DNA of 64,000 bases, from positions 1 through 64,000 of the forward strand of contig CASDPA010000012.1 of NCBI GenBank assembly GCA_949282255.1, given 5' to 3'. The translations under genes and the position numbers were made by a program. The notes below the pieces were generated by a model that saw nothing but the letters and a program-made list of their open reading frames with translations, was not told the origin of the DNA and did no database searches. This stretch comes from an uncultured Spirochaetales bacterium. Lineage in GTDB: Bacteria > Spirochaetota > Spirochaetia > Sphaerochaetales > Sphaerochaetaceae. This document shows, piece after piece, positions 1-9,006 of the stretch (position 1 is its first letter; every line of letters begins with the position of its first letter).

Positions 1-81
1 GAGCGGTTGCAGTTCTTCCTGTACCTCGGGCTTCATCCAGTAACAGCGCCCGTCCGCACTATTTCGTTTTGGTAAACTCAT
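1..81 (-). CDS. 5' end of an unknown gene, running off the window
   Basis: An ATG at 81 on the minus strand is preceded by a good ribosome binding site (AGAGGTGG, about 8 bases upstream), and the frame stays open for 27 codons to the window edge. The visible N-terminus begins MSLPKRNSADGRCYWMKPEV. I do not recognise the family. It lies downstream of the TetR gene on the same strand with a 184-base gap, so the two could be co-transcribed. The ribosome binding site and open frame are seen directly; everything else is unknown. Confidence 0.45.
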   Translation of the reverse strand, partial: MSLPKRNSADGRCYWMKPEVQEELQPL

Positions 82-265
82 ATCAGGCCACCTCTTTCCA
101 GATAATAAAAATCCCGCGTCGCACCGGCACAAGAGCAGATGAACACGAGATAGAAAAAGACCACACGGCCCATTTTTCTAAGGCTCTGTGACTGACAATA
201 TTCTGATGTCTTTCCTGTCCGCCTGAACCGGAATATTGATCTCTATCTATAGCTATTTGCTTCAC

Positions 266-883
266 TTACCGCGTCTCCTTCTTTACACGCTCCATTCCGT
301 CTACCAGTCCCCTGACCTGGAAGTTGACCATGTCATCAGCCACCTCAGGGAACAGAAATGGCATGGTGTCTGGAATAGCCTTTTGTACCATCATCATGAC
401 CAAAGCCAGATTGCCGAATAGTCGAGGGTCAATGCCATCCGCAGGAAGACCAAAGATAGAAAGCAGTTTTTCATAAAAACTGACCTGATCCTGTCGAAAG
501 GCATGGAAACTTTCATTGGAAAGGCAGTGGTGCACCTGCTGCTCCTCCTCAATGGACAAAATGGCAACGCCACTTTTGCCCCCGTAGCAGCAGTTTTTCA
601 GAAATGTCTCCACGCCCTCCCGCCAACTGAGTGCTGGATCCTCCATCAGCTGATGGGCATAGTCCAGCAACCGGGGCTGCTGATACCTAAGGGCTTCAAG
701 GACCAGTTCTTCTTTAGAGGAAAAAAAGGTGTAGAAAAAAGTTTTGGAAATGCCAACTCTTTTACACAGCACATCAATACTGCTGTGAATTAGCCCTCTG
801 TCCACGATACACTGGATCATGGTGTTTATCAGAGCTTTCCGCACTTTCTCTCTATCTTCTTCAGAATAAACTTTTCTTGCCAT
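266..883 (-). CDS. TetR/AcrR family transcriptional regulator
   Basis: A 205-residue DNA-binding regulator. The N-terminal helix-turn-helix occupies roughly residues 12-58 and includes the typical VLCKRVGISKTFFYTFFSSK recognition region; the rest is an all-helical ligand/dimerisation domain with no recognisable specificity. I chose the ATG at 883 (MARKVYSEEDRE) because it has an AGGGA ribosome binding site and fits the family's length; an upstream in-frame ATG at 961 would add a hydrophobic, cysteine-containing tail that TetR proteins do not have. The ligand is unknown. Its likely target is its own promoter or the gene that starts at base 81. Confidence 0.85.
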   Translation of the reverse strand: MARKVYSEEDREKVRKALINTMIQCIVDRGLIHSSIDVLCKRVGISKTFFYTFFSSKEELVLEALRYQQPRLLDYAHQLMEDPALSWREGVETFLKNCCYGGKSGVAILSIEEEQQVHHCLSNESFHAFRQDQVSFYEKLLSIFGLPADGIDPRLFGNLALVMMMVQKAIPDTMPFLFPEVADDMVNFQVRGLVDGMERVKKETR

Positions 884-1201
884 ATTTTTCCCTACTTCGC
901 AAAAAGAATAAAATTGAAAAATGGTATTTATATAGTATATTACGCAAATGAAAATATGCAACCACAGAAGTTTTATAGTTGATTAACATCATTGCATATA
1001 GATAATTGTCTACCAACAAGAAATTGATATTACATAAATCAGCTTTTCTTCGTATATGTTATTTATCCTGCCCAATGTACACATTTCAGCAAACTGAGAG
1101 ACTCATGAAATGAGAAGCAATTGCAATCATTAGAGGAAAATTGAAATTTTAGTTTAATCGTATTATTATGCTTATTCATACTTGTATGTATTGGAGGCTG
1201 T
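884..1201. other. AT-rich divergent intergenic region
   Basis: This gap separates the minus-strand TetR gene from the plus-strand AbrB operon, so it should hold both promoters. It is AT-rich with several TATAAT-like stretches. GGAGG just before 1202 is the ribosome binding site of the AbrB-like gene. I see no RNA gene and no convincing long palindrome. Confidence 0.5.
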
Positions 1202-1435
1202 ATGGAAACACCAAAGGGACATTATGTTTTCGGAACCGTTAAAGTCGGAGAACGTGGACAGATAATCATACCTAAGGAAGCAAGGGAGACATTTGATATC
1301 AAAGCCGGAGATACGCTTATAGTCCTTGGCGACGAGAAGTGGGGAATCGCTGTCACAAAGTCGGATGTCCTGCAGAAGTATGCTGCAGATGTATTTGCAA
1401 AGATCGCCGGAGACAATGAGAATGAGGATAAGTGA
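1202..1435 (+). CDS. AbrB/SpoVT-fold DNA-binding protein
   Basis: A 77-residue protein with the swapped-hairpin AbrB domain at residues 10-55; GQIIIPKEARETFDIKAGD is the classic signature. Such proteins act as dimeric transition-state regulators or as antitoxins. Here it is the first gene of an operon with an amino-thiazoline-hydrolase-like protein (20-base overlap) and a transglutaminase-like protein, and no toxin is visible, so operon autoregulation is the simpler reading. The ATG at 1202 follows GGAGG at good spacing. Confidence 0.8.
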   Translation: METPKGHYVFGTVKVGERGQIIIPKEARETFDIKAGDTLIVLGDEKWGIAVTKSDVLQKYAADVFAKIAGDNENEDK

Positions 1436-2027
1436 GGCACCGTTTGCCTTTCTTCTGGATGACTGCGTCAGGGAATTTGGAGAAGAGGATGGCAGGAAGA
1501 TCTATCAGGAGGCAGATGACGTATTTTCAAAGCTCGAGGCTGAATCTGACTATAAAGGCAATGAAGCCATAAGAGAGCACATCCAGATGAAGTTTCTTCC
1601 TCCCCTTGCCTACTACAAGGCCCTTCTCTCTGCCGGATATTCCAAGACAGAGGCCCTGGATTACGTCAGGGTTGAAGAGAAGAAGACTGCAGAGAAAAAG
1701 AAAGAGTCCATGTCGAAGATGGCAAGGCTGCTATTCGCATATTCAATCTACCGCATGGGCGTCAGGAAGTTCATGGCAAAGAACTTCCCTGAAGAAGGCT
1801 GGAAGACCGAATGGATAAGATGCGATGGAAAGGAGATACACTTCAATCTCCACAGCTGCATCTACCATGACCTGTGCAGTAAATATGGATGCCCTGAGCT
1901 GTGCACTGTTTACTGTGAGAATGACGAGATCGCTTTTTCCGGGCTGCTGCCGAAAATCAGGTTTGAGCGCAGCGGAACTCTTGGAAACGGAGCTGAATGC
2001 TGCGATTTCCACTTCAGGAAGGGATGA
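1416..2027 (+). CDS. L-2-amino-thiazoline-4-carboxylate hydrolase-like protein
   Basis: A 203-residue protein resembling the ATC hydrolase family (PF14196), which in Pseudomonas opens the thiazoline ring on the way to L-cysteine. In anaerobes the family is widespread and mostly of unknown role. The conserved C-terminal part is visible as HSCIYHDLCSKYGCPELCTV followed by a C-D pair near ECCDFHF. The ATG at 1416 overlaps the end of the AbrB gene by 20 bases and is preceded by CCGGAGA, which suggests translational coupling. A longer in-frame ORF starting at 1326 is an artefact, since it would lie mostly inside the AbrB gene. Substrate not predictable. Confidence 0.65.
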   Translation: MRMRISEAPFAFLLDDCVREFGEEDGRKIYQEADDVFSKLEAESDYKGNEAIREHIQMKFLPPLAYYKALLSAGYSKTEALDYVRVEEKKTAEKKKESMSKMARLLFAYSIYRMGVRKFMAKNFPEEGWKTEWIRCDGKEIHFNLHSCIYHDLCSKYGCPELCTVYCENDEIAFSGLLPKIRFERSGTLGNGAECCDFHFRKG

Positions 2028-2029
2028 AT

Positions 2030-2734
2030 ATGGGAAATGAACATCTAAGGGAAACAGAGCTTCTCGATTACAGTTCGCCTTCAATTCAGTCTCTTATTTC
2101 CGATAAAGGATGGCGGGATCTCTCCGAATATGATGCCATAGGGGCCGTATATCATTTCGTCAAGGATGAGATTCTATTTGGCTACAACAGGTGCGACACT
2201 CTCAAAGCCTCTGAAGTGCTGGACGATGGCATAAGCCAATGCAATACGAAATCTACCCTCCTCATGGCTCTTCTCAGAGGGCTTGGCATAGCCTGCCGTC
2301 TTCATGGTTTCACAGTCTCAAAGGATTTTCAGAAAGGAGCAGTTTCAGGGATTATAGCCTTGATGGCACCAGATGAGATTGTTCACACCTGGGTAGAAGT
2401 CTTCTTTGACGGGAAATGGATTGCGCTTGAAGGCGTGATAATCGACAAGAAGTTTCTTGATGCAGTGAAAAGAAGATATCCAGATACGAAAGGAGCTTTC
2501 CGTCAGTATGCGATAGCTGTTGATGACTTCCCGCACTTTGCTGTTGACTGGAATGGCTGCGATACGTTCATCCAGAGTAAGGCGATAGTGCAGGATTATG
2601 GCATATACCCGGATCCTGATTCATTCTTCATGGATCATTCCCAATCTTTAGGATCTGTCCGTTCGTTTCTGTATGAGCATATCGGCTGCAGAAAGATGAC
2701 AAGAAATATAGCGAGAGTGAGAAACAATGATTAA
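2030..2734 (+). CDS. transglutaminase-like cysteine protease-fold protein
   Basis: A 234-residue protein with the transglutaminase-like core: the catalytic cysteine sits in GISQCNTKSTLLMALLRGLG (about residue 68) and the histidine in EIVHTWVEVFFDGKW (about residue 114). The usual third acid is probably an Asp or Glu shortly after, but I cannot fix it. The family includes peptidases and amidases acting on peptide or isopeptide bonds. It has no signal peptide, so it is cytosolic. The ATG at 2030 has AGGAAGGG at proper spacing; an alternative ATG at 2024 overlaps the previous stop but sits directly against the ribosome binding site. Third gene of the AbrB operon. Confidence 0.7.
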   Translation: MGNEHLRETELLDYSSPSIQSLISDKGWRDLSEYDAIGAVYHFVKDEILFGYNRCDTLKASEVLDDGISQCNTKSTLLMALLRGLGIACRLHGFTVSKDFQKGAVSGIIALMAPDEIVHTWVEVFFDGKWIALEGVIIDKKFLDAVKRRYPDTKGAFRQYAIAVDDFPHFAVDWNGCDTFIQSKAIVQDYGIYPDPDSFFMDHSQSLGSVRSFLYEHIGCRKMTRNIARVRNND

Positions 2735-2789
2735 AGCAGCCGCCATTGGTGTTGAAAATCCCGTATCTTTATTGATAAAGCAAACCATT

Positions 2790-2825
2790 AGTGCTATATT
2801 GATATAGCAGTGTTATATAGCACTG
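2790..2825. promoter_or_regulatory. tandem palindromes upstream of TetR-A (probable autoregulatory operator)
   Basis: Two adjacent near-palindromes built from AGTGCTATAT and CAGTG/CACTG arms: 2790-2811 (10-base arms, one mismatch) and 2808-2825 (16 of 18 bases symmetric). They lie 20-55 bases before the TetR-A ATG at 2846. The same CACTGTTAT word occurs in the palindrome in front of TetR-B, so the two regulators may read related sites. Confidence 0.6.
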
Positions 2826-2845
2826 TTATAAAAGGCTTGGGAAAA

Positions 2846-3466
2846 ATGGAAAAACAAGAATCTGGCACTCTTGAGAAAATCCAGCAAATTGCTATTGCGG
2901 AATTTCTGGACAAAGGATTCAGAGGTGCCTCCCTTAGGCAGATCGTACGAAATGCAGGTGTGACGACAGGCGCCTTTTATGGATATTTCTCCTGCAAGGA
3001 AGCTCTTTTTGCTTCAATAGTCGAACCTCATGCAAAAGCCTTAATGAACAGATTTGTAGATGCGCAGCTTTCATTCTCTGCCCTGCCCTCAAGCGAAAAG
3101 CCACAGCATGTCGGCGTTGAGTCAGGAGAGTATATCGACTGGATGGTTGACTATGTTTATGAGCATAAAGACCCTGTAAAGATTCTCTTCTCCTGCGCGG
3201 AAGGGACAAGTTATGACAACTTCATCCACAACATGGTGGAAATCGAAGAAGAGGCAACTCTCAATTATCTAGATGAGCTCAGGCAGATGGGAAAGGATAT
3301 CCCCACCCTGGATAAGTCTCTCTGCCATATCATTGCAAGCACCATGTTTGACAGCATCTTTGAGATTGTGATCCATGACATACCATACGATGAGGCAAAA
3401 AGAAATATCAAACTGCTAAGAGACTTCTATTCAGCAGGATGGCAGAGGCTGATGGGCCAGATTTAA
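2846..3466 (+). CDS. TetR family regulator (cassette A)
   Basis: A 206-residue regulator with an N-terminal helix-turn-helix at residues 5-55 (ASLRQIVRNAGVTTGAFYGY) and a helical C-terminal sensor domain of the size usual for the family. It shares a signature with the other two cassette regulators (FLDKGF near the N-terminus, a GTEY/GTSY-like turn in mid-protein, a SAGWQ-like C-terminus), so the three are paralogues. The ATG at 2846 was chosen because the helix-turn-helix starts directly after it; the upstream ATG at 2810 lies inside the operator palindrome. The ABC pair follows 79 bases downstream on the same strand. Confidence 0.85.
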   Translation: MEKQESGTLEKIQQIAIAEFLDKGFRGASLRQIVRNAGVTTGAFYGYFSCKEALFASIVEPHAKALMNRFVDAQLSFSALPSSEKPQHVGVESGEYIDWMVDYVYEHKDPVKILFSCAEGTSYDNFIHNMVEIEEEATLNYLDELRQMGKDIPTLDKSLCHIIASTMFDSIFEIVIHDIPYDEAKRNIKLLRDFYSAGWQRLMGQI

Positions 3467-3506
3467 AAATGAAAAAAAGAGAAAAGGTAAATTTTTTTGC
3501 GATATA

Positions 3507-3524
3507 AGTTAGCCAAAGCTAACT
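3507..3524. promoter_or_regulatory. shared operator, copy 1 (ABC cassette A)
   Basis: AGTTAGC-CAAA-GCTAACT, perfect 7-base arms. It overlaps a TATAAG -10-like box (gcgaTATAAG) and ends 21 bases before the transporter start codon. One member of the window-wide repeat family. Confidence 0.85.
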
Positions 3525-3545
3525 AAGAAATATAACGGAGGTTTT

Positions 3546-5348
3546 ATGAAAGGCGAAAGACAAAATGACATCTCTGAGCTTCTTGCGTTCGCAGGAAGCC
3601 GGAAAGTCCTCACCTTTATCGGACTGATTCTTTCTGGAATCTCAATGCTTTTCAGCATGGTTCCATATATCTGCATCTGGCTGACTGCCAGAAGTCTTAT
3701 CGAAGCTGCTCCACACTGGAGGGAGGCTGTGGACATAACCCGTTATGGATGGACGGCCTTCATTTTTGCGTTCGGAGGAATTGCAATCTATTTTGCTGGT
3801 CTGATGTGCACGCACCTTGCCGCATTCAGGACCGCATCGAATATCCGCAAACAAGGGGTTCATCATGTGATGGATGCACCACTCGGATATTTCGACTCAA
3901 ATGCCTCAGGACTCATCAGAGGACGCCTTGATGCAGCAGCTGCGGATACGGAAACGCTTCTTGCACACAATCTTGCAGACATCGTGGGGACAATTGTCCT
4001 GTTCGTTGCAATGATTGTACTGATGCTTGTCTTTGACTGGCGCATGGGGCTTGCCTGCATGATCGCAGCAGTCATCTCAGTCTCCACGATGGCAGCCATG
4101 ATGGGAGGTAAAAATGCAAAACTCATGGCAGAGTATCAGGCGGCACAGGACAGGATGACGAAAGCTGGAACCGAATATGTACGCGGCATCCCAGTCGTGA
4201 AGATATTCCAGCAGACAGTCTATTCATTCAAGGCATTCAAGGAAGCGATAGAAGAATACAGTGCCAAGGCTGAGTATTATCAGGCAAAAGTGTGCAGGGT
4301 TCCGCAGGCGATAAACCTTACATTCACAGAAGGTGCATTCGTATTCCTGGTACCAGTTGCATTGCTGCTCGCACCAAGAGCCATTGCAGATGGAAGTCTC
4401 GTATCCCTTGTCACGGATTTCGCCTTCTATGCAGTCTTTTCAGCGATAATATCCACTGCTCTTGCGAGAATCATGTTCGCTTCAGCCGGCATGATGCTTT
4501 CACATACAGCACTAGGACGCATCAACAAGATAATGGATGCTCCGTTGCAGAAGAACGCAGTCAGCCCCCAGGTTCCCAAGAGCAACAAAGTTGAATTCAG
4601 AAATGTAAGCTTCACCTATCCCGGATCCACCACCCCTGCCCTCTCTGGGGTCTCATTTACGGCTGAACCAGGAAAGACCATCGCCCTTGTAGGCCCTTCA
4701 GGAGGTGGAAAAACCACAGCTGCCAGCCTGATACCAAGGTTCTGGGATGCAACGGAAGGAGCTGTAGAAATCGGGGGAGTAAATGTGAAGGATATAGACC
4801 AGAAAGTCCTAATGGATCATGTGTCATTTGTCTTCCAGAACAGTCATCTCTTCAAGGCGTCCATATTCGAGAATGTACGCGCAGCAAAACCTGAGGCGAC
4901 GAGGGAGGAAGTCATGAAAGCACTTGCCTCAGCCCAGTGCCTTGACATACTTGAAAAACTTCCCGCAGGAATGGACACAGTCCTGGGATCCGAAGGGACG
5001 TACCTTTCCGGCGGAGAACAGCAGCGCATAATACTGGCAAAAGCCATACTGAAAGACGCTCCGATTGTTGTCCTGGATGAGGCTACTGCATTTGCAGACC
5101 CTGAAAATGAGGTGCTCATCCAGAAGGCATTCTCAGCTCTGACGAAAGGAAAGACCGTCATCATGATTGCCCACAGGCTTTCTACAGTCACAGGAGCAGA
5201 CAAAATCATTGTCCTCAGCAATGGGTCAATAGCAGAGGAAGGTTCACATTCCCAGCTACTTGAATACAACGGTCTGTATGCCCGCATGTGGAGCGATTAC
5301 ACGAAAGCGATACAGTGGAAGATTTCCAGCACAAAGGAGGCGATGTGA
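3546..5348 (+). CDS. ABC transporter half-subunit, membrane plus ATPase domain (cassette A, first)
   Basis: A 600-residue half-transporter with six N-terminal membrane helices (about 20-320) and a C-terminal nucleotide-binding domain. Walker A GPSGGGKTT is near residue 382, signature LSGGEQQR near 487, Walker B IVVLDEATA near 506, and the switch histidine is in IAHR near 541. The D-loop reads FADPE rather than the consensus SALD; the first subunit of each of the three cassettes shares this deviation (FADPE or YMDPE). The start follows GGAGG. It overlaps the next gene (TGATG) and should form a heterodimer with it. Fold is that of type IV exporters, a fold also used by siderophore importers of the IrtAB/YbtPQ kind; direction and substrate are not determined. 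Confidence 0.85.
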   Translation: MKGERQNDISELLAFAGSRKVLTFIGLILSGISMLFSMVPYICIWLTARSLIEAAPHWREAVDITRYGWTAFIFAFGGIAIYFAGLMCTHLAAFRTASNIRKQGVHHVMDAPLGYFDSNASGLIRGRLDAAAADTETLLAHNLADIVGTIVLFVAMIVLMLVFDWRMGLACMIAAVISVSTMAAMMGGKNAKLMAEYQAAQDRMTKAGTEYVRGIPVVKIFQQTVYSFKAFKEAIEEYSAKAEYYQAKVCRVPQAINLTFTEGAFVFLVPVALLLAPRAIADGSLVSLVTDFAFYAVFSAIISTALARIMFASAGMMLSHTALGRINKIMDAPLQKNAVSPQVPKSNKVEFRNVSFTYPGSTTPALSGVSFTAEPGKTIALVGPSGGGKTTAASLIPRFWDATEGAVEIGGVNVKDIDQKVLMDHVSFVFQNSHLFKASIFENVRAAKPEATREEVMKALASAQCLDILEKLPAGMDTVLGSEGTYLSGGEQQRIILAKAILKDAPIVVLDEATAFADPENEVLIQKAFSALTKGKTVIMIAHRLSTVTGADKIIVLSNGSIAEEGSHSQLLEYNGLYARMWSDYTKAIQWKISSTKEAM

Positions 5349-7090
5349 TGTTCTCAAAGAAATTCCAGCGTAAATATGCTCTCACGGATCAGGGAATCAG
5401 GAATACAAGAAAAGGTGCATTCTGGACTGTTGTCGTCAACCTTGTTGTAATGGGAGGAGTCGGCATACTCTATCTTGCAATGTCCTCGTTCATGGCAGAG
5501 CTGACAGAAACAGGACATATTTTAAGCGCGGGTCTTGCGGCTACATTGATAATCCTTTTCATCATACTGTCGTTCCTGACACATCTGGAACAGTATAATG
5601 CGACTTACGGCCTTGTATACAATGAGGTGAAAGCGACACGCATATCCCTTGCAGAGAAGCTGCGAAGGCTCCCTCTGAGTTTCTTCGGCAAGAGGGATAT
5701 CGCTGACCTGACAGAGACCATAATGGGAGATGTGAACCGTATGGAGCATGTCTGGTCACACGTTCTCGGCTACCTGTACGGAGCCTATATTTCTACTGCG
5801 ATCATTGCACTATGCCTGCTCTTGTATAACTGGAAACTTGCCATCGCTGCCCTCTGGGGCGTGCCTGTAGCATTCGCGCTCCTCTTCGGAAGCAGGAAAT
5901 TCGCCTCAGGCAGTGCCGAGCGTACGAAAAAGGCTGCATTGAGAGTTTCTGACGGAATACAGGAAGCTCTTGAGAACGTCAGGGAAATAAGGGAGACAAA
6001 CCAGAAGGAAGGATACCTTGCTGAGCTTGACAGGAAGATTGATGAGCATGAACGCATTCAGACAAAAGGAGAGCTGGGAACCGGAATCTTCGTAAACGGC
6101 GCCAGTGTCATCATGAGGTTAGGTATCGCAACAACCATTCTCGCAGGAGCATCCCTGATACTCTCAGGCGAGATAGACTTCATGCTGTTCTTCATGTTCC
6201 TTCTTGTTATAACCCGCGTCTACGCTCCATTTGACCAGAGCCTTACGCTGATTGCAGAGATGTTCATCTCCCAGGTATCTGCAGACCGCATGATGGAAAT
6301 CAGCAACACTGCCACAGCAAGCGGAAGCGATACATTCCAGCCGGACGGACATGACATCGTATTTGATAATGTCTCCTTTGCATATGATTCAAAAGATGTC
6401 CTCACCAATGTAAGCTTCACGGCAAAGGAAGGAGAAGTGACAGCACTTGTAGGACCTTCAGGGTCAGGCAAAAGCACATGTGCCAGACTTGCCGCCAGGT
6501 TATGGGACGTTACAAAAGGAACGATACGGGTCGGAGGTGTGGATATATCAACAGTAAATCCAGAAGTCCTTCTCACAGATTACTCGATGGTATTCCAGGA
6601 CGTCATCCTCTTCGACGACACCGTCATGGAGAACATAAGACTTGGAAAACATGGTGCCACAGATGAGGAAGTCAAGGCTGCGGCAGAGGCTGCAAACTGC
6701 ACAGAATTCATCAGCAGGCTTCCACAGGGGTACAACACCATGATAGGAGAAAACGGCACAAAGCTTTCGGGAGGAGAGCGACAGAGGATATCGATAGCAC
6801 GAGCGCTGCTCAAAAATGCACCGATAGTTCTTCTTGATGAGGCCACGGCGAGCCTTGACGTCGAGAACGAGACCAAGATTCAGGAAGCCCTCTCAAGATT
6901 GCTTGCAGGCAAGACAGTTCTTGTCATTGCACACAGAATGCGTACTGTGGAGAATGCTGATAAGATAGTTGTGCTGAAAGACGGCATGGTTGAGGAAACA
7001 GGAAAACCTTCTGATCTGATGACCAAGAATGGGCTCTTTGCCCATATGGTCGAGCTTCAGAAACAAAGTGCGGCCTGGAAGCTTGCCTGA
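5348..7090 (+). CDS. ABC transporter half-subunit (cassette A, second)
   Basis: A 580-residue half-transporter. Membrane helices occupy about residues 20-310; Walker A GPSGSGKST is near 368, signature LSGGERQR near 472, Walker B IVLLDEATA near 492 and IAHRM near 527. The D-loop SLDVE is close to consensus. The ATG at 5348 shares its A with the stop codon of the first subunit (TGATG) and follows GGAGGCG, so the two proteins should be made in equal amounts. A longer in-frame ORF beginning at 5288 would overlap the first gene by 60 bases and is less likely. Confidence 0.85.
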   Translation: MFSKKFQRKYALTDQGIRNTRKGAFWTVVVNLVVMGGVGILYLAMSSFMAELTETGHILSAGLAATLIILFIILSFLTHLEQYNATYGLVYNEVKATRISLAEKLRRLPLSFFGKRDIADLTETIMGDVNRMEHVWSHVLGYLYGAYISTAIIALCLLLYNWKLAIAALWGVPVAFALLFGSRKFASGSAERTKKAALRVSDGIQEALENVREIRETNQKEGYLAELDRKIDEHERIQTKGELGTGIFVNGASVIMRLGIATTILAGASLILSGEIDFMLFFMFLLVITRVYAPFDQSLTLIAEMFISQVSADRMMEISNTATASGSDTFQPDGHDIVFDNVSFAYDSKDVLTNVSFTAKEGEVTALVGPSGSGKSTCARLAARLWDVTKGTIRVGGVDISTVNPEVLLTDYSMVFQDVILFDDTVMENIRLGKHGATDEEVKAAAEAANCTEFISRLPQGYNTMIGENGTKLSGGERQRISIARALLKNAPIVLLDEATASLDVENETKIQEALSRLLAGKTVLVIAHRMRTVENADKIVVLKDGMVEETGKPSDLMTKNGLFAHMVELQKQSAAWKLA

Positions 7091-7100
7091 GGGAACATCA

Positions 7101-7123
7101 GGGAAGGGAGAGCATCCCTTCCC
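7101..7123 (+). terminator. hairpin after ABC cassette A
   Basis: A perfect 9-base stem, GGGAAGGGA / TCCCTTCCC, with loop GAGCA, 10 bases after the stop codon of the second subunit. The following tract is only moderately T-rich (TGCTTCTTT), so termination may be partial. Confidence 0.6.
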
Positions 7124-7190
7124 TGCTTCTTTCCGGCAGACAAGCAGCGGAAAAGCGAAAGAATTTCCATAGTACCGAGCAGTCTTTTAT

Positions 7191-7266
7191 GGAGGAAGGA
7201 CTGGTTAGAGTAGCCCAGGCATGCAGCCTGGCAAGGCGAGGAGGTTCTATCCCCTCTCCGCTTTCA
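7191..7266 (+). other. tRNA-like sequence, probably degenerate
   Basis: About 76 bases resemble a tRNA. There is a short D-arm with loop GGTTAG closed by ACT/AGT, a 5-bp arm CCAGG/CCTGG with a 7-base loop (7220-7226), and a T-arm-like TTCTATC loop at 7245-7251 with four of five stem pairs. Against a working tRNA: the acceptor stem pairs poorly, the base before the anticodon position is not T, and the variable region is long. It lies between convergent cassettes A and B. Possibly a tRNA remnant, possibly chance. Confidence 0.25.
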
Positions 7267-7272
7267 GAATAA

Positions 7273-9006
7273 TCAGACCTTCCAGCCTGAAGCTTCCTCA
7301 CGATCTGCGACAAAGGCTTTATACAGCCCATTTTCCTGCATGAGGGCTTCGTGATTTCCTTCTTCAGTTATCACACCGTCATCAAGGACTATGATGTTAT
7401 CAGCATTTCTTATTGTCTTCAGCCTGTGGGCGATCATTATGACTGTCTTATCCTTTGAAAGTGACTCCATGGCTTTCTGGAGCTTGTCTTCATTCTCAGG
7501 ATCTACATTTGCCGTCGCTTCATCGAATATGATGATTGGAGCATCCTTCAATATGGCTCTGGCGATCGAGATTCTCTGTTTTTCTCCTCCGGAAAGATCC
7601 GCTCCTCCTTCTCCGATTACTGTGTCATATCCATCCGGAAGAGCCTCAATGAAATCTGCACAACACGCTTTCTGTGCTGCACGTCTGATTTCATCCATTG
7701 AAGCGTTCGGACGGCCAAAGCGGATGTTCGCAGCTATTGTATCATGAAAGAGATACACTCTCTGAAAGACCATGCTGATCTGATCCATCAGGGAAGGAAG
7801 TGAGTATTCCCTGATGTCATGGCCTCCAATCCTGATTGAACCGGATGACACATCCCAGAACCTGGCAATGAGAGAACATAGCGTACTCTTGCCGCTGCCA
7901 GATGGGCCGACAATCGCAAGAGACGTCTTTTCTGGGATTCTGATAGACACATCTTTCAGAATTGGTTTTCTGTCATATGCAAAAGACACATTTCTGAATT
8001 CAATGGAATGGGTCTGAGGCCGGATTACCTGTCCTTTCTCATCAAGCTCAGGAATGCTGTCAACGCTCTCGGCCTGATCTATTGAGCTGGAGACGATGCG
8101 CAGCATCTGCATTGCACTTCCTGCCGTCTGGATCTGGGCAAAACAGAGAAATGAAATCACAATAGTCATCAGTGCATCGGCGAGTGTAATGGCTCCGGAT
8201 AATGCAAAGAAGCATCCCGCAGTCATTATGATGACGGAAAACAGGCGCAGAGAAATCTCCTCAAGAGTTATATAAGGGGTGAAAAGCATTTCAAGAGAGA
8301 TGTTGCTGTCCCTGTTGTCATTAAGGGCCTTTTCTACTTTGCTGTCATCCCTACCAGAAAGGTTGAATGATTTTATCACGCTCATTCCCTGAATTCTCTC
8401 AAGAACCATTGAGACAAGAGCCATTTCGGATTTCTGTCTTCTGGGTGCGATCTCTCTCGATTTCTTTTCCATCTTTCCGACAAAGAGAAGATAGACCGCA
8501 TAACCTGCAAGGGCAAGGAGCCCTATTCTCCAGTCGAATATGAAGATGAAGATGGCGAACACAATGCTGTTGACAATGCTGGAAGTGAAGTTGACCAGCA
8601 TCACGGGGCCTGAGTTCTCAAGATCCCCAAGTACCGTTGACAGAATGCCGGAAAGCTCGCCCTGGCTCCTGTCATTGAAATATCCCATAGGGATCCTCTT
8701 GATCTTGTCCGCTATGGCAATACGCTTGTTCGCGACCATGAAATATCCTGCATGGGTCTGCTGCAGCTGGCTGAATCTGTTTGTGGCCGCCTTGCCCAGA
8801 ACAGAAACAGCCATGAGAGCCAGTGACGTCAATGCGGGGCTGCCTGTCCTGTCATTTCCGACAAGAGCGACAATGATGAAATACACTGCTGCGACCTGAA
8901 GCATATTGAATATGGCATAAAGAAAATTCAGTGCAGTAGATTTCCATATGTTTGCTTTTTCCTTTCCTGCAAATGCAAGGATCTTTCGTATTGTACTTAC
9001 CATCAT
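7273..9006 (-). CDS. ABC transporter half-subunit (cassette B, second)
   Basis: A 577-residue half-transporter with an N-terminal membrane domain and a C-terminal ATPase: Walker A GPSGSGKST, signature LSGGEKQR, Walker B IIIFDEATA, D-loop NVDPE, and IAHRL. It starts with two consecutive ATGs (9006, 9003); the first overlaps the stop codon of the upstream subunit and has AAGGATGG in front. It is the paralogue of the second subunits in cassettes A and C and should pair with the 9003-10739 product. It converges on cassette A across a 180-base gap. Confidence 0.85.
   Translation of the reverse strand: MMVSTIRKILAFAGKEKANIWKSTALNFLYAIFNMLQVAAVYFIIVALVGNDRTGSPALTSLALMAVSVLGKAATNRFSQLQQTHAGYFMVANKRIAIADKIKRIPMGYFNDRSQGELSGILSTVLGDLENSGPVMLVNFTSSIVNSIVFAIFIFIFDWRIGLLALAGYAVYLLFVGKMEKKSREIAPRRQKSEMALVSMVLERIQGMSVIKSFNLSGRDDSKVEKALNDNRDSNISLEMLFTPYITLEEISLRLFSVIIMTAGCFFALSGAITLADALMTIVISFLCFAQIQTAGSAMQMLRIVSSSIDQAESVDSIPELDEKGQVIRPQTHSIEFRNVSFAYDRKPILKDVSIRIPEKTSLAIVGPSGSGKSTLCSLIARFWDVSSGSIRIGGHDIREYSLPSLMDQISMVFQRVYLFHDTIAANIRFGRPNASMDEIRRAAQKACCADFIEALPDGYDTVIGEGGADLSGGEKQRISIARAILKDAPIIIFDEATANVDPENEDKLQKAMESLSKDKTVIMIAHRLKTIRNADNIIVLDDGVITEEGNHEALMQENGLYKAFVADREEASGWKV

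Noticed and set aside
83-265. 60-codon minus-strand frame upstream of base 81
   Set aside because: No ribosome binding site, low-complexity composition, and it overlaps the leader of the better-supported gene that starts at base 81.
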